Assembly: GCA_964450955.1 (NCBI GenBank)
Contig: CAYVFI010000010.1
Span: 62,001-126,000 of the forward strand
DNA length: 64,000 nt
Direction: 5' to 3'
From: CAYNWT01 sp964450955
GTDB taxonomy: Bacteria > Planctomycetota > Planctomycetia > Planctomycetales > Planctomycetaceae
Each line of letters starts with the position of its first letter. Position 1 is the first letter of the stretch. The translations under genes were made by a program, and so were the position numbers. This document shows, in pieces, positions 23,601-32,351 of this stretch. The notes beneath the pieces were generated by a model that had not been told where the DNA came from, made no database searches, and saw nothing but the letters and a program-made list of their open reading frames with translations.

Positions 23601-26296
23601 TTGTTGGACTCCGCGCGATTCTTTTGCTTGTTTTGTGTTCTCCTGCCGGCCTGGCCACGCAGGTCACCAAGCCGATCAAGCCGAAGTTGGGTCGGCCTGT
23701 TGAGTTCAACCGAGATGTCGCTCCGATCCTGCGCGACAATTGTGTTGCCTGTCACAACGCGACAACTAACGAGAGCGACGTGATTCTGGAGACTGCCGCC
23801 CAGGTCATCAAAGGTGGTAGTGAAGGCCCGGCTGTCGTCGCCGGTAAGCCGGACTTGAGCCTTCTGTACCAAGTCGCGGCCGGCGGCGAGCCGTCCATGC
23901 CGCCGCTACCAAACGACGTTAACGCAAAGGCTCTGACACCGACCGAGCTGGGAATCCTGAGGCAGTGGATTGAGGAAGGCGCGAAGGCTGATGCAGCCGG
24001 CTCGAAGACCATCGCCTGGAGCCCGATTCACAAACAACTGAAGGCCGTGTACTCAGTCGCCTATGACGAAACTGCGGGAACCATCGCCGCCACCCGCTCA
24101 AACACCATTCAACTTTACGACTTGCACAGCCAGACGTCGCTGGACACGCTTGTTGATCCATCTTTGAAGCAGGCACACCAGGACGTTGTTCAATCACTGG
24201 CTTTTCACCCAGGCGGAAACCTGTTGGCGTCGGGGGGCTACCGAGTAGTCAAGCTGTGGGCGCGAGAAACCACGGTTCAGACAATTGCCCCGAGGGCATC
24301 GGTAATGGCTCTGGCCGATGATGGTCGGTTCGCCCTGGCTACCGACAATCACAGCATCCAAATCTACCGATCGCCGACTGACAAAACGCCAATCGTCCGA
24401 CCGGGGCACGTCCACCCAATCGTTGCGATGTGCTTCGCGCAAGCAGGCCGGTTTGCCAGCGTTGACGAATCCGGACAGCTTCACATTTGGGACACCAAAA
24501 CCGATAGCCCAACGGGCGCGGTGAAGCTAAGTGGCCAACCGACAGGTATCGCATGGGTCAAAAACCGGATTGTGGTCGGAACCGAAACGGGTTCGCTACT
24601 TACGCTAAACAGTGATGCTGTGGACGTAGCGCCCATGGAACTGAAAGGACACACCGCGGCAATCACGTGCCTCACAGCAATCAAAGACACCGACACGCTG
24701 TTGTCCGGAAGCGCCGACAAATCAGTTCGAACCTGGAATCTATCGCAGGCGAAGCAGGTGCAGTCAGTCATCTTGACCGATGTCGTGACCAGCCTTGCAG
24801 TTTCGCCGGACCGTAAACGGTTCGCAGCGACCACTGGCAACGGGGATGTTTCCGTCTGGCTATCCAATGGAAAATTACTAGCGACCTGTAAGCTGGACGG
24901 AACCCAAACGCGCCACCTAAAGTCACTTAAACGAAGCCAGCAGATCACCGATCGACGACTGGCCTACCGAACCGCCAGGGTCAACGCGGCGAAAGCGGAA
25001 GTCGATACGCAAACCAAGTCACGAAAAACGGCGTCAGACACGCTGGCAAAGGCCAGTAAGATGCAACGGACCGCGACGGAAAAGAAAAACGCCGCAGCCA
25101 GGAAAGTGAAAGCGGCCGCCGCAGGCCTGAAAGCCAAACCCACCGACAAAGCTGCGAAGTCAAAACTGGAGGGGCTCAACAAAAACCTTGCAAAGTTAGT
25201 GGAAGCAGAAGCGAAAGCGGTAAAAGCCACGCAGGCTGCGAAGCAAGACCTTGCCATCACATCACGCAGTCTTGAACGCGCGAAGAAGACGCACGCCAGT
25301 GAGGTGGCTCGCCAGAAGCTGGAAACGGAATCAAGAATTGCCATCGCTGCCAGGATCAAAGATGCCGGGACCAACGTGACGCCGCTTGCTCCGGCATTGT
25401 CGGTTCACTTCGACTCGGAGACGTGTTTGACCTCGCTGCACGCGGACGGCACACGCAGAAGATGGAACCCGCAAAGCGGCCAGCCCCAATCTGTCACGCG
25501 CGCCAGGCTTACACGGGTAAGGGCCGTCTCAAACCCGGCGCGTTCCATCTCTACGCTGCCGGATGGTTTAGTTGTTTCAGTCATCACGCGGTGGACGTTG
25601 CAAAAGAGCCAGGGGATCGGCACCATTGCCGGGCGTGTCACCGCGTTGGCGTTTGACCCCAGTGGATCGCGACTCGCCATTGGCAGTGGGATCGCCTCCC
25701 GAACCGGACAGCTTCAGGTTTGGGACATTGCCTCCGGGACCCTTGCCCAGGATTTCGCTGATGCACACAGTGATACGGTTCTTAGCGTTGAGTTCTCACC
25801 GGATGGCCAACAGATTCTCTCAGCGGGCGCGGATAAGTTTGCCAAGGTGTGGGATGTGGAAAGCGGTCGCCACCTGCGTTCGTTCGAAGGTCACTCGCAC
25901 CACGTGCTGGCCGCCAGTTGGCAACCCGATATGACTCGCGTGGCGACAGCGGGGGGCGACAAAGTCATCAAAATCTGGGACTCGGAAACGGGTGAACAGA
26001 AACGGACAATTAGTAGTCACAGCAAGCAGGTCACGGGACTTCGATATGTGGGAACCGCGGACACTGTTGTCAGTTGCAGCGGCGACCGCACAGTGAGAGC
26101 GTTCACGACTGGCAATGGCCGAACCACCCGGACGTTTGGTGGATCAAATGACTACGTTCATGCGGTCGCAGCGGCAAAAGACCAATCTATTGTCGTCTCA
26201 GGAGCCGAAGATGGTGTCGTGCGGGTTTGGGATGGCAGAACCGGGAAGTCCATCGCCGTGTTCTCACCTCCGACCGATGGTGGTTCGTCGCGTTGA
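23597..26296 (+). CDS. Exported planctomycete cytochrome-c / WD40 repeat fusion
   Basis: The start at 23597 overlaps the previous stop and gives a clear signal peptide (MIVGLRAILLLVLCSPAGLA). Next comes a planctomycete-type cytochrome c domain with FNRDVAPILRDNCVACHNA; the CVACH motif should bind heme c, and SMPP may supply the distal Met. WD40 repeats then form a beta-propeller, for example GHTAAITCLTAI, DTLLSGSADKSVRTWNL, DTVLSVEFSPDGQQILSAG and EDGVVRVWDGRTGK. The repeats are split in the middle by an Ala/Lys-rich coiled-coil insertion (about 24920-25340). Total length is 899 residues. It probably docks with the PPC/coiled-coil protein encoded directly upstream. Electron-transfer partners are unknown. 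Confidence 0.9.
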   Translation: MIVGLRAILLLVLCSPAGLATQVTKPIKPKLGRPVEFNRDVAPILRDNCVACHNATTNESDVILETAAQVIKGGSEGPAVVAGKPDLSLLYQVAAGGEPSMPPLPNDVNAKALTPTELGILRQWIEEGAKADAAGSKTIAWSPIHKQLKAVYSVAYDETAGTIAATRSNTIQLYDLHSQTSLDTLVDPSLKQAHQDVVQSLAFHPGGNLLASGGYRVVKLWARETTVQTIAPRASVMALADDGRFALATDNHSIQIYRSPTDKTPIVRPGHVHPIVAMCFAQAGRFASVDESGQLHIWDTKTDSPTGAVKLSGQPTGIAWVKNRIVVGTETGSLLTLNSDAVDVAPMELKGHTAAITCLTAIKDTDTLLSGSADKSVRTWNLSQAKQVQSVILTDVVTSLAVSPDRKRFAATTGNGDVSVWLSNGKLLATCKLDGTQTRHLKSLKRSQQITDRRLAYRTARVNAAKAEVDTQTKSRKTASDTLAKASKMQRTATEKKNAAARKVKAAAAGLKAKPTDKAAKSKLEGLNKNLAKLVEAEAKAVKATQAAKQDLAITSRSLERAKKTHASEVARQKLETESRIAIAARIKDAGTNVTPLAPALSVHFDSETCLTSLHADGTRRRWNPQSGQPQSVTRARLTRVRAVSNPARSISTLPDGLVVSVITRWTLQKSQGIGTIAGRVTALAFDPSGSRLAIGSGIASRTGQLQVWDIASGTLAQDFADAHSDTVLSVEFSPDGQQILSAGADKFAKVWDVESGRHLRSFEGHSHHVLAASWQPDMTRVATAGGDKVIKIWDSETGEQKRTISSHSKQVTGLRYVGTADTVVSCSGDRTVRAFTTGNGRTTRTFGGSNDYVHAVAAAKDQSIVVSGAEDGVVRVWDGRTGKSIAVFSPPTDGGSSR

Positions 26297-26395
26297 GTCA
26301 CATGCAGCGACAGCGTATCTTGTGACCGGGACTTTCTGATACTTCCTTGATCTAAGGTTCCGCATTTCCATTGATGACCGAAAGCCACCGACGCC

Positions 26396-27676
26396 ATGTC
26401 TGATTCACTCCGCTCCCGACTGCTGACAGAACTCGAGCGCGTGCCGCTTATCGATCCGCACTCGCACATCAATCCGCACTCGGCCGCGTCGGAGAACCTT
26501 GCCGACATCCTGGGCTACCACTACTACACAGAACTGGCTCATTCCGCCGGGATGCCCAAAGAGCGGATTGAAGAACCCGGCCTGGCCCCCAAAGAGAAAG
26601 TCGGTCGGCTGGCTGAGTACCTCGGTCGCCTTTCGAATACGGTCCAGTACAGCTGGGTCATCGAAATGTGCCAGACTTTCTTCGGGTTCGAAGACGATCA
26701 GATCACCCCGGACAACTGGGAATCACTTTACGATTCCGCGCAGAAGGTTTTGGATCAGCCGGACTGGGAGAACCAGTGCCTGGCCAAAAGTGGAATCGAA
26801 CGCGTCTTTCTGACCAACGACTTTGACGACCCGCTAAGCGGATTCGACACGAATCGGTACATTCCCTGCCTGCGAACCGACGACCTTGTCTTTCATCTAA
26901 CTAAGCCGGAAACCCGGGAGCGTCTGCAAAAGGCCACCGACATTGGGCTTAGCGATGGAGCCAGTCTGCGTGATTCGATTGGCAAGCTGTTCCAGCACTT
27001 CACGGCCAACGGTGCCAAAGCGTGCGCGATTTCTATCCCGCCGGATTTTGCTCCCGCGCCGGTGGGTTCGGCGGATGCTGACTCGGTTTTGGCCGCAGTT
27101 CTGCAGGGCGAGACGCTCTCTGCGTGCCAGGCAAACACGCTAAGCCAGTTTGTATTCTGGACCATCACTGAACTTTGTGCAGAGTATAAACTGCCGTTCG
27201 ATTTGATGATTGGAGTCAACCGGCGAGTCTACCCGGAGGGTGTGTTTCAGGGGCAGGACCTGTTTGATAAGCGGACGTCGTTGATTGCCTATCAAGGGCT
27301 GTTTAACGCGTTCCCGCAGGTGACGTTCCCCATTTCGGTTCTGGCATCGACCAGCAACCAGGAACTGGTCAGCTACGCGTGGATATTCCCAAATGTGGTC
27401 ACCAACGGCCACTGGTGGTACTCAAACATTCCGACTTACATCAAAGCAGACTGCCAAAGTCGACTGGAAGCGGTGCCACAAACCAAGCAAATCGGTTACT
27501 ACAGTGACATGTATAAGCTGGAGTTCGCTTTGCCCAAGTTTGGAATGTACCGTCGGGTACTCGCTGATGTACTCGCAGAAAATTTCGTTGTGAGTCGCGG
27601 ATGGAGTGAAGACCGAGCGGTCTGTTTGGGTAGAATGGTGCTTCGCGACAACGTTGAACAGATTTTCCAGACGTAG
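26396..27676 (+). CDS. Uronate-isomerase-like amidohydrolase-fold protein
   Basis: The 426-residue cytoplasmic protein resembles glucuronate/uronate isomerase (UxaC) family members of the amidohydrolase superfamily. The early metal-binding motif reads LIDPHSHINPHS. Later family-like segments include GIERVFLTNDFDDPLSGFDTNRYIPCLRTDDL, LPFDLMIGVNRRVYPEG and a C-terminal NGHWWYSNIPTYI. Related planctomycete proteins are usually annotated as glucuronate isomerase-like; the substrate here is not certain because the protein is shorter than canonical UxaC (~470). No sugar-acid catabolic genes are adjacent. It is followed at 19-33 nt by the FHA-GAF-phosphatase gene, so the two may share a transcript. 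Confidence 0.75.
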   Translation: MSDSLRSRLLTELERVPLIDPHSHINPHSAASENLADILGYHYYTELAHSAGMPKERIEEPGLAPKEKVGRLAEYLGRLSNTVQYSWVIEMCQTFFGFEDDQITPDNWESLYDSAQKVLDQPDWENQCLAKSGIERVFLTNDFDDPLSGFDTNRYIPCLRTDDLVFHLTKPETRERLQKATDIGLSDGASLRDSIGKLFQHFTANGAKACAISIPPDFAPAPVGSADADSVLAAVLQGETLSACQANTLSQFVFWTITELCAEYKLPFDLMIGVNRRVYPEGVFQGQDLFDKRTSLIAYQGLFNAFPQVTFPISVLASTSNQELVSYAWIFPNVVTNGHWWYSNIPTYIKADCQSRLEAVPQTKQIGYYSDMYKLEFALPKFGMYRRVLADVLAENFVVSRGWSEDRAVCLGRMVLRDNVEQIFQT

Positions 27677-27709
27677 CTGCTCGGGCTGCCTGGCATGATG
27701 GAACCTGCA

Positions 27710-29386
27710 ATGGCCAAGCTTGTTTTGCTTCAGGGCGGTGAAGCCACCACATATCCGCTTAAGAATCTCCCACTTCAGATCGGACGACACCCTGACTGCG
27801 GAATCCAACTGGATTCCAACATGGTCTCACGGTACCACGCGGAAGTCAGGGAAGAAGACGGCGCGTTCAAGATAGAAGATCTGGGTAGCGGCAACGGGAC
27901 TTTCGTCAACGGCAAGAAGACGGAAGGCGCGTATTCGCTGCAGGATGGTGACCGCATCAAGCTGGGACCGTTGCTGTTGCGGTTCGAAGGAGTCGTGAAA
28001 GTCAGCTCCTCGCCCGGCAAGAGCACGGAACCGATGGCGGTCAACGACGGCACTTCATTCACCGTTGATATGACGGGAGATGACGGTTCCACAATTATGG
28101 GATCGGCAGACGCCAAGGGCTTTGGTCTTCTGGATGTCCGTCCCGAGGTGAAACTTAAGGGTGTGCTGGACATCAGCCGGACCCTCGCGGGAACCATCGA
28201 ACTCAGCACACTGCTGCCGCGCATGCTGGACACGCTGTTCGAAATTTTCCCTCAGGCTGATCGCGGTTCAATCCTATTGAAAGAACACGATTCCGAGCGT
28301 CTCATCCCGGCCGCGCAAAAGCACCGGCAAGGCGGGCGGGATGAAACCGTTCGCATGAGCCGAACGATTCTGCAGAAGGTCCTCACGGAAAAAACTGCGA
28401 TCCTCTCAGCAGATGCGGCCAACGACGAACGCTTCGACGCCAGCGAGTCGATTTCCAGTCTGACAATTCGTTCAATGATGTGCGTGCCGATGCTGGACCT
28501 GAACGGCAATCCATCCGGCGTGATTAATCTCGACACCCAAAACGCGCTGCGGAAGTTCACTCAGGAAGATCTGGACCTTCTACTGGCCGTCGCCGGCCAG
28601 GCCGCGTTGACGTACGAAAGTGCCAGGCTGCTGACCAGCCACCTGCAAAAGCAAAAACAAGACAGCGAAATGAACGTCGCGATGGGAGTCCAGCACGCGC
28701 TGTTGCCGGATGTTCTCCCAAGTGTCGATGGCTATGAATTGTTCGCATCCTACGACGCCGCGCAGGCCGTCGGCGGTGATTACTACGACTGTTTTAAGCT
28801 GGGTGACGATAAAGTCTGTATCTCTTTTGGTGACGTGGCCGGGAAAGGGGTCCCCGGAGCCCTAATCATGTCGCGCATGTCCAGCGTTGTGCAAAGCACC
28901 ATGTCCTTCACACACGACGTGGGCGAAGCGGTCGCTTCCATCAACAATCACATGTGCCACAAGATGGTCGAAGGCCGATTTGTGACCTACGTGCTGGCGG
29001 TCCTTGACCTAAAGACTCACGAGGTGACGTTGGTGAACGCCGGACACATGTCGCCGCTCATCCGCAAGCCGGATGGCACCATCGACGAATTCGACGAAGA
29101 AGCCATCGGTGTTCCGGTGGGAATCATGGAAGACTACCCGTACGAAACGGTCTCGCGAAAACTGGAGCCGGGAGAAACCGTGGTCCTCATCACGGACGGC
29201 GTTGACGAAGCCATGAACCCGGACGGTGATCTATACACAAAAGCTCGCGTAGTCGAGTTCGTCGCCAACAACACATCCAACGCGGAAGAACTTGGTAAGG
29301 CTTTGCTGGCCGACGTTCGCAAACACGCCAACGGTCGCGACCAAAACGACGACATCACCATCATGACTTTCAGCCGGAATAAGTAG
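27710..29386 (+). CDS. FHA-GAF-SpoIIE/PP2C serine phosphatase
   Basis: This is a cytoplasmic signalling protein in the RsbU style. Counting from the preferred ATG at 27710 (a GTG/ATG pair at 27695 adds five residues), the order is as follows. The FHA phosphopeptide-binding domain is first (residues ~2-92, with IGRHPDCGIQ, SRYHAEV and GSGNGTFVNG). A GAF sensor domain is next (~155-300, TLFEIFPQADRGSILL and MCVPMLDLNGNPSGVINLD). Last is a PP2C-type SpoIIE phosphatase domain (~350-558) with AVGGDYYDCFKLG, SFGDVAGKGVPGALIMSRM, LVNAGHMSPLI and ITDGVDEAMNPDG. The metal-binding acidic residues are present. It probably dephosphorylates a regulator such as an anti-sigma antagonist, but no such partner gene is adjacent. 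Confidence 0.92.
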   Translation: MAKLVLLQGGEATTYPLKNLPLQIGRHPDCGIQLDSNMVSRYHAEVREEDGAFKIEDLGSGNGTFVNGKKTEGAYSLQDGDRIKLGPLLLRFEGVVKVSSSPGKSTEPMAVNDGTSFTVDMTGDDGSTIMGSADAKGFGLLDVRPEVKLKGVLDISRTLAGTIELSTLLPRMLDTLFEIFPQADRGSILLKEHDSERLIPAAQKHRQGGRDETVRMSRTILQKVLTEKTAILSADAANDERFDASESISSLTIRSMMCVPMLDLNGNPSGVINLDTQNALRKFTQEDLDLLLAVAGQAALTYESARLLTSHLQKQKQDSEMNVAMGVQHALLPDVLPSVDGYELFASYDAAQAVGGDYYDCFKLGDDKVCISFGDVAGKGVPGALIMSRMSSVVQSTMSFTHDVGEAVASINNHMCHKMVEGRFVTYVLAVLDLKTHEVTLVNAGHMSPLIRKPDGTIDEFDEEAIGVPVGIMEDYPYETVSRKLEPGETVVLITDGVDEAMNPDGDLYTKARVVEFVANNTSNAEELGKALLADVRKHANGRDQNDDITIMTFSRNK

Positions 29387-29697
29387 CCGCCCACGAAGTA
29401 GCCGCCCACAACAACGCTGTTGAAACACGACAATGGCAGCACCCTTGAACCGTCGCATCTGGTTTCGGTTGGCCTGGAAGCACTTCCGGACTGGGTTCAA
29501 ATAGAAGAACGTCCAGCTGCTGCCGACCATCACACGAGTCGATGGTCTGGCTGGCTTGTGTCCGAGGAGTCTCGAAGAAAGCGGACTCAACTCAGGCGGG
29601 TGGTCACGCGAAGTGAATCACTGAAAGCAACCGACGGCTGCTGCTGGCGGGCATCCATGGAGGATCAACCCACTAGCAGGCAGCCTTGTGGGTGGCT
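29387..29697. other. 311-nt intergenic stretch between convergent genes
   Basis: No gene is recognised. It begins with a 15-bp tandem duplication (AAGTAGCCGCCCAC at 29381 and 29396) that contains the stop codon of the phosphatase gene. A possible weak hairpin (CCCAC...GTGGG) lies around 29669-29692 near the 3' end of the small basic gene on the minus strand. Confidence 0.5.
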
Positions 29698-30051
29698 TTA
29701 CACAGTTCGCATTTGAGCGTGCGTCATCACATCAACTGGCTCAGCAACCTTCCGGTAACCAAGACAGTGCATGACCTCAAGGACTTCGCTCCACGTTGGG
29801 AACTGGCGTCCGCTGCGCCGTTTGTACTCGTCCATCGCTCGCATGAACTCGACCTCAAGACCAGAGTAGTCACGCTCGCAGGTGGTTGGGTCGATCTGTC
29901 GTCGTCGTTCGCCTTTGCGGCGAGCGTCTTCACGATTTTCGACATCGTGGTGTTCTTGCTTCTTCGTTTCTGACCGTCGCTGCGATACCGCACGACGACC
30001 GGCAAGTCTTCGATCAGTCTCTGACTTCTTCTTCGTTTTCGTTGTTGCCAT
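29698..30051 (-). CDS. Small basic planctomycete hypothetical protein
   Basis: I do not know a function. The 117-residue protein from the ATG at 30051 (a GTG at 30066 would add five residues) is in two parts. The first ~65 residues are extremely basic and low-complexity (KTKKKSETDRR, RRKGERRRQ). The second part is a compact conserved-looking segment, EFMRAMDEYKRRSGRQFPTWSEVLEVMHCLGYRKV. That C-terminal segment looks like a small helical domain under selection, and I recall similar FPTWSEVLEVL...LGYRKV tails in other planctomycete proteins. The basic tail suggests nucleic-acid or ribosome contact, which is inference only. It stands alone on the minus strand. Confidence 0.65.
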   Translation of the reverse strand: MATTKTKKKSETDRRLAGRRAVSQRRSETKKQEHHDVENREDARRKGERRRQIDPTTCERDYSGLEVEFMRAMDEYKRRSGRQFPTWSEVLEVMHCLGYRKVAEPVDVMTHAQMRTV

Positions 30052-30635
30052 TTGGGGGAACCTCACACGCCAGGGGGAAAAGCGGACCTAACACTCCGTA
30101 TGCAATTGGCCGCCTGTAACTCTTCCACCAAAAGTCAGCTCGGGCAGAGAATGCCGGTCAGGAGAGCCAAGAAAACGAGGGTGGAGAATCCGGCAACGTA
30201 GCTAAGCGGGTTATGCGGATTGTGCAGGCCCGAATCTTTCTTGTTTCCACCAATCGGCTTAAGTGAAGAGCGGAGGAACCGACAAAGCGTCGGCGATTGC
30301 CCGAAACAACTCGAGCTACGCGGAGATGACCTGGCCGCACCGCGAGCGAGGTGCCTATGCAACGATATCACCGCTCACGGGCACTTGTTTAAGCGTCACG
30401 GACAAGGTGAATCGAACGACGTCCCGCATTAGTCGCAAACCGTGCTGGCCCACTGTCAGCGGCGACACAGTGCTTTAACCAGCGTGCTTTAACTACAGCC
30501 GTTTTTGAATGACAGTAATGCGCATGCTTCGAAGAAACATCACAGAATCGCACGCCTGGAGTGCCCATTTGGTACGTGGTTCAACAATACCCTGCGGCAC
30601 TGAGAAGCAACCGACTATCTGCAATCTGAAGCGGA
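30052..30635. other. Long gene-poor stretch (about 580 nt)
   Basis: Apart from one doubtful 78-codon frame (30135-30371, minus) nothing convincing is seen. It contains a short tandem repeat (GTGCTTTAAC twice, near 30470-30493). No tRNA or other RNA gene was recognised, although structured RNA cannot be excluded by eye. Confidence 0.4.
30135..30371 (-). CDS. Doubtful small protein with one C-terminal membrane span
   Basis: A 78-codon frame starts at an ATG at 30371. The first 45 residues look unstructured (Arg/Ser-rich) and uncoding-like. The end, NPLSYVAGFSTLVFLALLTGILCPS, is a plausible single transmembrane helix. A shorter true protein starting within the frame is possible, but I could not find a good start codon close to the helix. 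I list it because the region is otherwise empty. It may be chance. Confidence 0.25.
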   Translation of the reverse strand: MISLHRHLARGAARSSPRSSSCFGQSPTLCRFLRSSLKPIGGNKKDSGLHNPHNPLSYVAGFSTLVFLALLTGILCPS

Positions 30636-30911
30636 TCAGCCGTTGGTGAAGTGCCTGTCAACTGCTGAGGTGATATCCCGTGCAGGATGACACTCCAGTC
30701 GAACTTTTGCCTGTAGCACGAACTCAAGTTTGTCTTGCAAGATCGCGATCTCGTCAAGCACACGGACGTCATGAGTTCCCGGATCAAATGGCGTGGCGAT
30801 CGTGACCGACTCGGCGTCGGCCTCGATTGAAATGATGGTATGCTCGCGCGCCAGTGATTCCGGTAGCAGTTCGATCACGCGTTCCGGTATCGATGACAGT
30901 CGGTTACTCAT
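30636..30911 (-). CDS. Stand-alone GspE/PilB N-terminal-type domain protein
   Basis: This is a 91-residue protein from the ATG at 30911; a longer frame to 30965 adds an implausible leader. It matches the pattern of the type II secretion/pilus ATPase N-terminal domain (PF05157-like): LLPESLAREHTIISIEADAES, VTIATPFDP, then DEIAILQDKLEFVLQAKVRLECHPARDITSAVDRHF. In full-length ATPases this domain contacts GspL/PilM or binds nucleotide second messengers; here no ATPase domain follows. It is downstream of the 65-residue protein and FHA genes on the same strand. A role as a small regulator or adaptor is inferred. Confidence 0.7.
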   Translation of the reverse strand: MSNRLSSIPERVIELLPESLAREHTIISIEADAESVTIATPFDPGTHDVRVLDEIAILQDKLEFVLQAKVRLECHPARDITSAVDRHFTNG

Positions 30912-31065
30912 TCTTAGGCCACAAACGGATTGACTGAAGACCAACAAGGTTACAAGCCAATGCACATCGAACCACAGAAGCTTGTTCGAATTTCTTTGTG
31001 CCCGGGTCGGGATAGAGTGCCCGTACCTACGCGCCTGTGGAGCCCCCCGGGCCGCGTTGGCCTGC

Positions 31066-31263
31066 TTAGCCCTTTACCAATTCGCGAGCCAACTGCCTGG
31101 CTCCGCGATAGGCGTGTCTGACAGTAAACAACCGCGCCTCGATTTGCTCGGCGGTGTGGTACTTGCCCTGCTCGCTGGTTGGTAGACCGGCAAGGGACAG
31201 TGTCAGCGGCAAGAGATCAATAAACTCTTTGTACCGCCTGCTTGTTTCGCTTGGTTCCGGCAT
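31066..31263 (-). CDS. Conserved-looking 65-residue hypothetical protein
   Basis: I do not know its function. The small acidic/helical protein reads MPEPSETSRRYKEFIDLLP, then LTLSLAGLPTSEQGKYHTAEQ and IEARLFTVRHAYRGARQLARE, with a regular helical pattern and no export signal. Its ATG (31261-31263) follows the stop of the upstream FHA gene (31266-31268) by only two nucleotides, so translation of the two is very likely coupled. That tight coupling is the main reason to believe it is real. It may be a partner of the FHA protein. Confidence 0.7.
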   Translation of the reverse strand: MPEPSETSRRYKEFIDLLPLTLSLAGLPTSEQGKYHTAEQIEARLFTVRHAYRGARQLARELVKG

Positions 31264-31265
31264 GA

Positions 31266-32189
31266 CTAGCTCGGTCGTCGCTGGATGTATTTTTGGATGA
31301 TATCACCAGCAGATTCAGAGGGCTTTTCTTCCTGCTGCGCGTCAGAACTTGGCTCAGGTTCCGGCTTTGGTTCTGGCGGCTTTGCACCAGTCTCGCTTGG
31401 CTTTGGCAACGATACCTCAGGGAAACCGTCATCTCCACTGGTCGGTTCAGCTGGCATGGCCGGAGCAGCAGCAGGCATCTGCTGTTGGGGTGGCATTTGA
31501 GGCGGCATCTGCGGAGGCATCGGGTAGCCGGGAGGTGGCATCTGCGGCGGATACGCCATGCCTGGATACTGCGGTGGATACATTGGCTGTGGCTGGTACT
31601 GACCGTAACCAGGCGGGTACTGCATGGGCGGTGGCGTGTACGGCATTTGTGGTGGCTGCTGCGGGTAGCCGGGGTTCGGTACCGGCGGCGCCGTGGAAGG
31701 AATCATGGTGGTGTCACCAGAATTCACAGCTTGTGTCTCGTTGGCCAGTGGTTCGGGATCGGGGATCGCCGGCATGTTGAAGACGGTTTCTGAACCCGTT
31801 TGACTATCGCTGGGCGGAACCTGATCTACCGCTGGCACAGCTGGAGACGGAGCCTCCGGTGCAGCGCCGCTGACAGCGGCTGCCACTGGAGCACTTTTGT
31901 GAACAACGACTTCGAAGTCCAAAGAGCCCACAACAACACGGTCGCCCGACTGAAGCACAACCTGCTTTTCGATGCGCTCGCCGTTGACCAATGTTCCGTT
32001 GGTGCTGCCCAGGTCGCGTACCCGAATCCCGAACTCGTCGGTTGTGAAGACACAATGGTGCCGACTCACAAGCTCGCTGTTCGGACGCAGGTGACAATCC
32101 TGTTCACGCCCAATTAGAAACTTACCCTGAGGAAGGGGAACAACCTGGTTGTTCTGTTTACCCCCGACTACCTTCAACTCAGCTTGCAT
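31266..32189 (-). CDS. FHA-domain protein with long Pro/Gln/Tyr-rich region
   Basis: This is a phosphothreonine-peptide-binding protein of 307 residues. The FHA domain occupies about residues 1-100 with the key motifs IGREQDCHLR, SELVSRHHCVF, LGSTNGTLVNGERI and GDRVVVGSLDFEV. The remainder is low complexity: a Pro/Ala/Glu stretch and then many PPQMPP, PPGYP and YPPQ units (residues ~165-250), ending in a Lys/Glu/Pro segment and the short helix AGDIIQKYIQRRPS. No catalytic domain and no membrane span are seen, so it is probably a cytoplasmic adaptor in Ser/Thr kinase signalling. It heads a two- or three-gene unit with the 65-residue protein and the GspE-N-like protein. Confidence 0.88.
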   Translation of the reverse strand: MQAELKVVGGKQNNQVVPLPQGKFLIGREQDCHLRPNSELVSRHHCVFTTDEFGIRVRDLGSTNGTLVNGERIEKQVVLQSGDRVVVGSLDFEVVVHKSAPVAAAVSGAAPEAPSPAVPAVDQVPPSDSQTGSETVFNMPAIPDPEPLANETQAVNSGDTTMIPSTAPPVPNPGYPQQPPQMPYTPPPMQYPPGYGQYQPQPMYPPQYPGMAYPPQMPPPGYPMPPQMPPQMPPQQQMPAAAPAMPAEPTSGDDGFPEVSLPKPSETGAKPPEPKPEPEPSSDAQQEEKPSESAGDIIQKYIQRRPS

Positions 32190-32351
32190 ATGCAGCGGCT
32201 CCAGTTTTGAACGCCAATGCCGAAACGTCGTCCTATCAGTAACTTACTCGACATAAAAGTACTTTAGTGGCTCGCAAAATACCACCTCTTTCGGTCGCAT
32301 TGGAAGTTTTCCAACGGTCACACCGGAATCAGAACTGTTTGTATACCCACG

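Noticed and set aside
29381..29410. 15-bp tandem duplication covering the phosphatase stop codon
   Set aside because: Only two units; probably replication slippage without function.
30380..30440. T-arm-like sequence GGTGAATCGAACGAC
   Set aside because: No acceptor stem, anticodon arm or D-arm could be folded around it, so it is not a tRNA.
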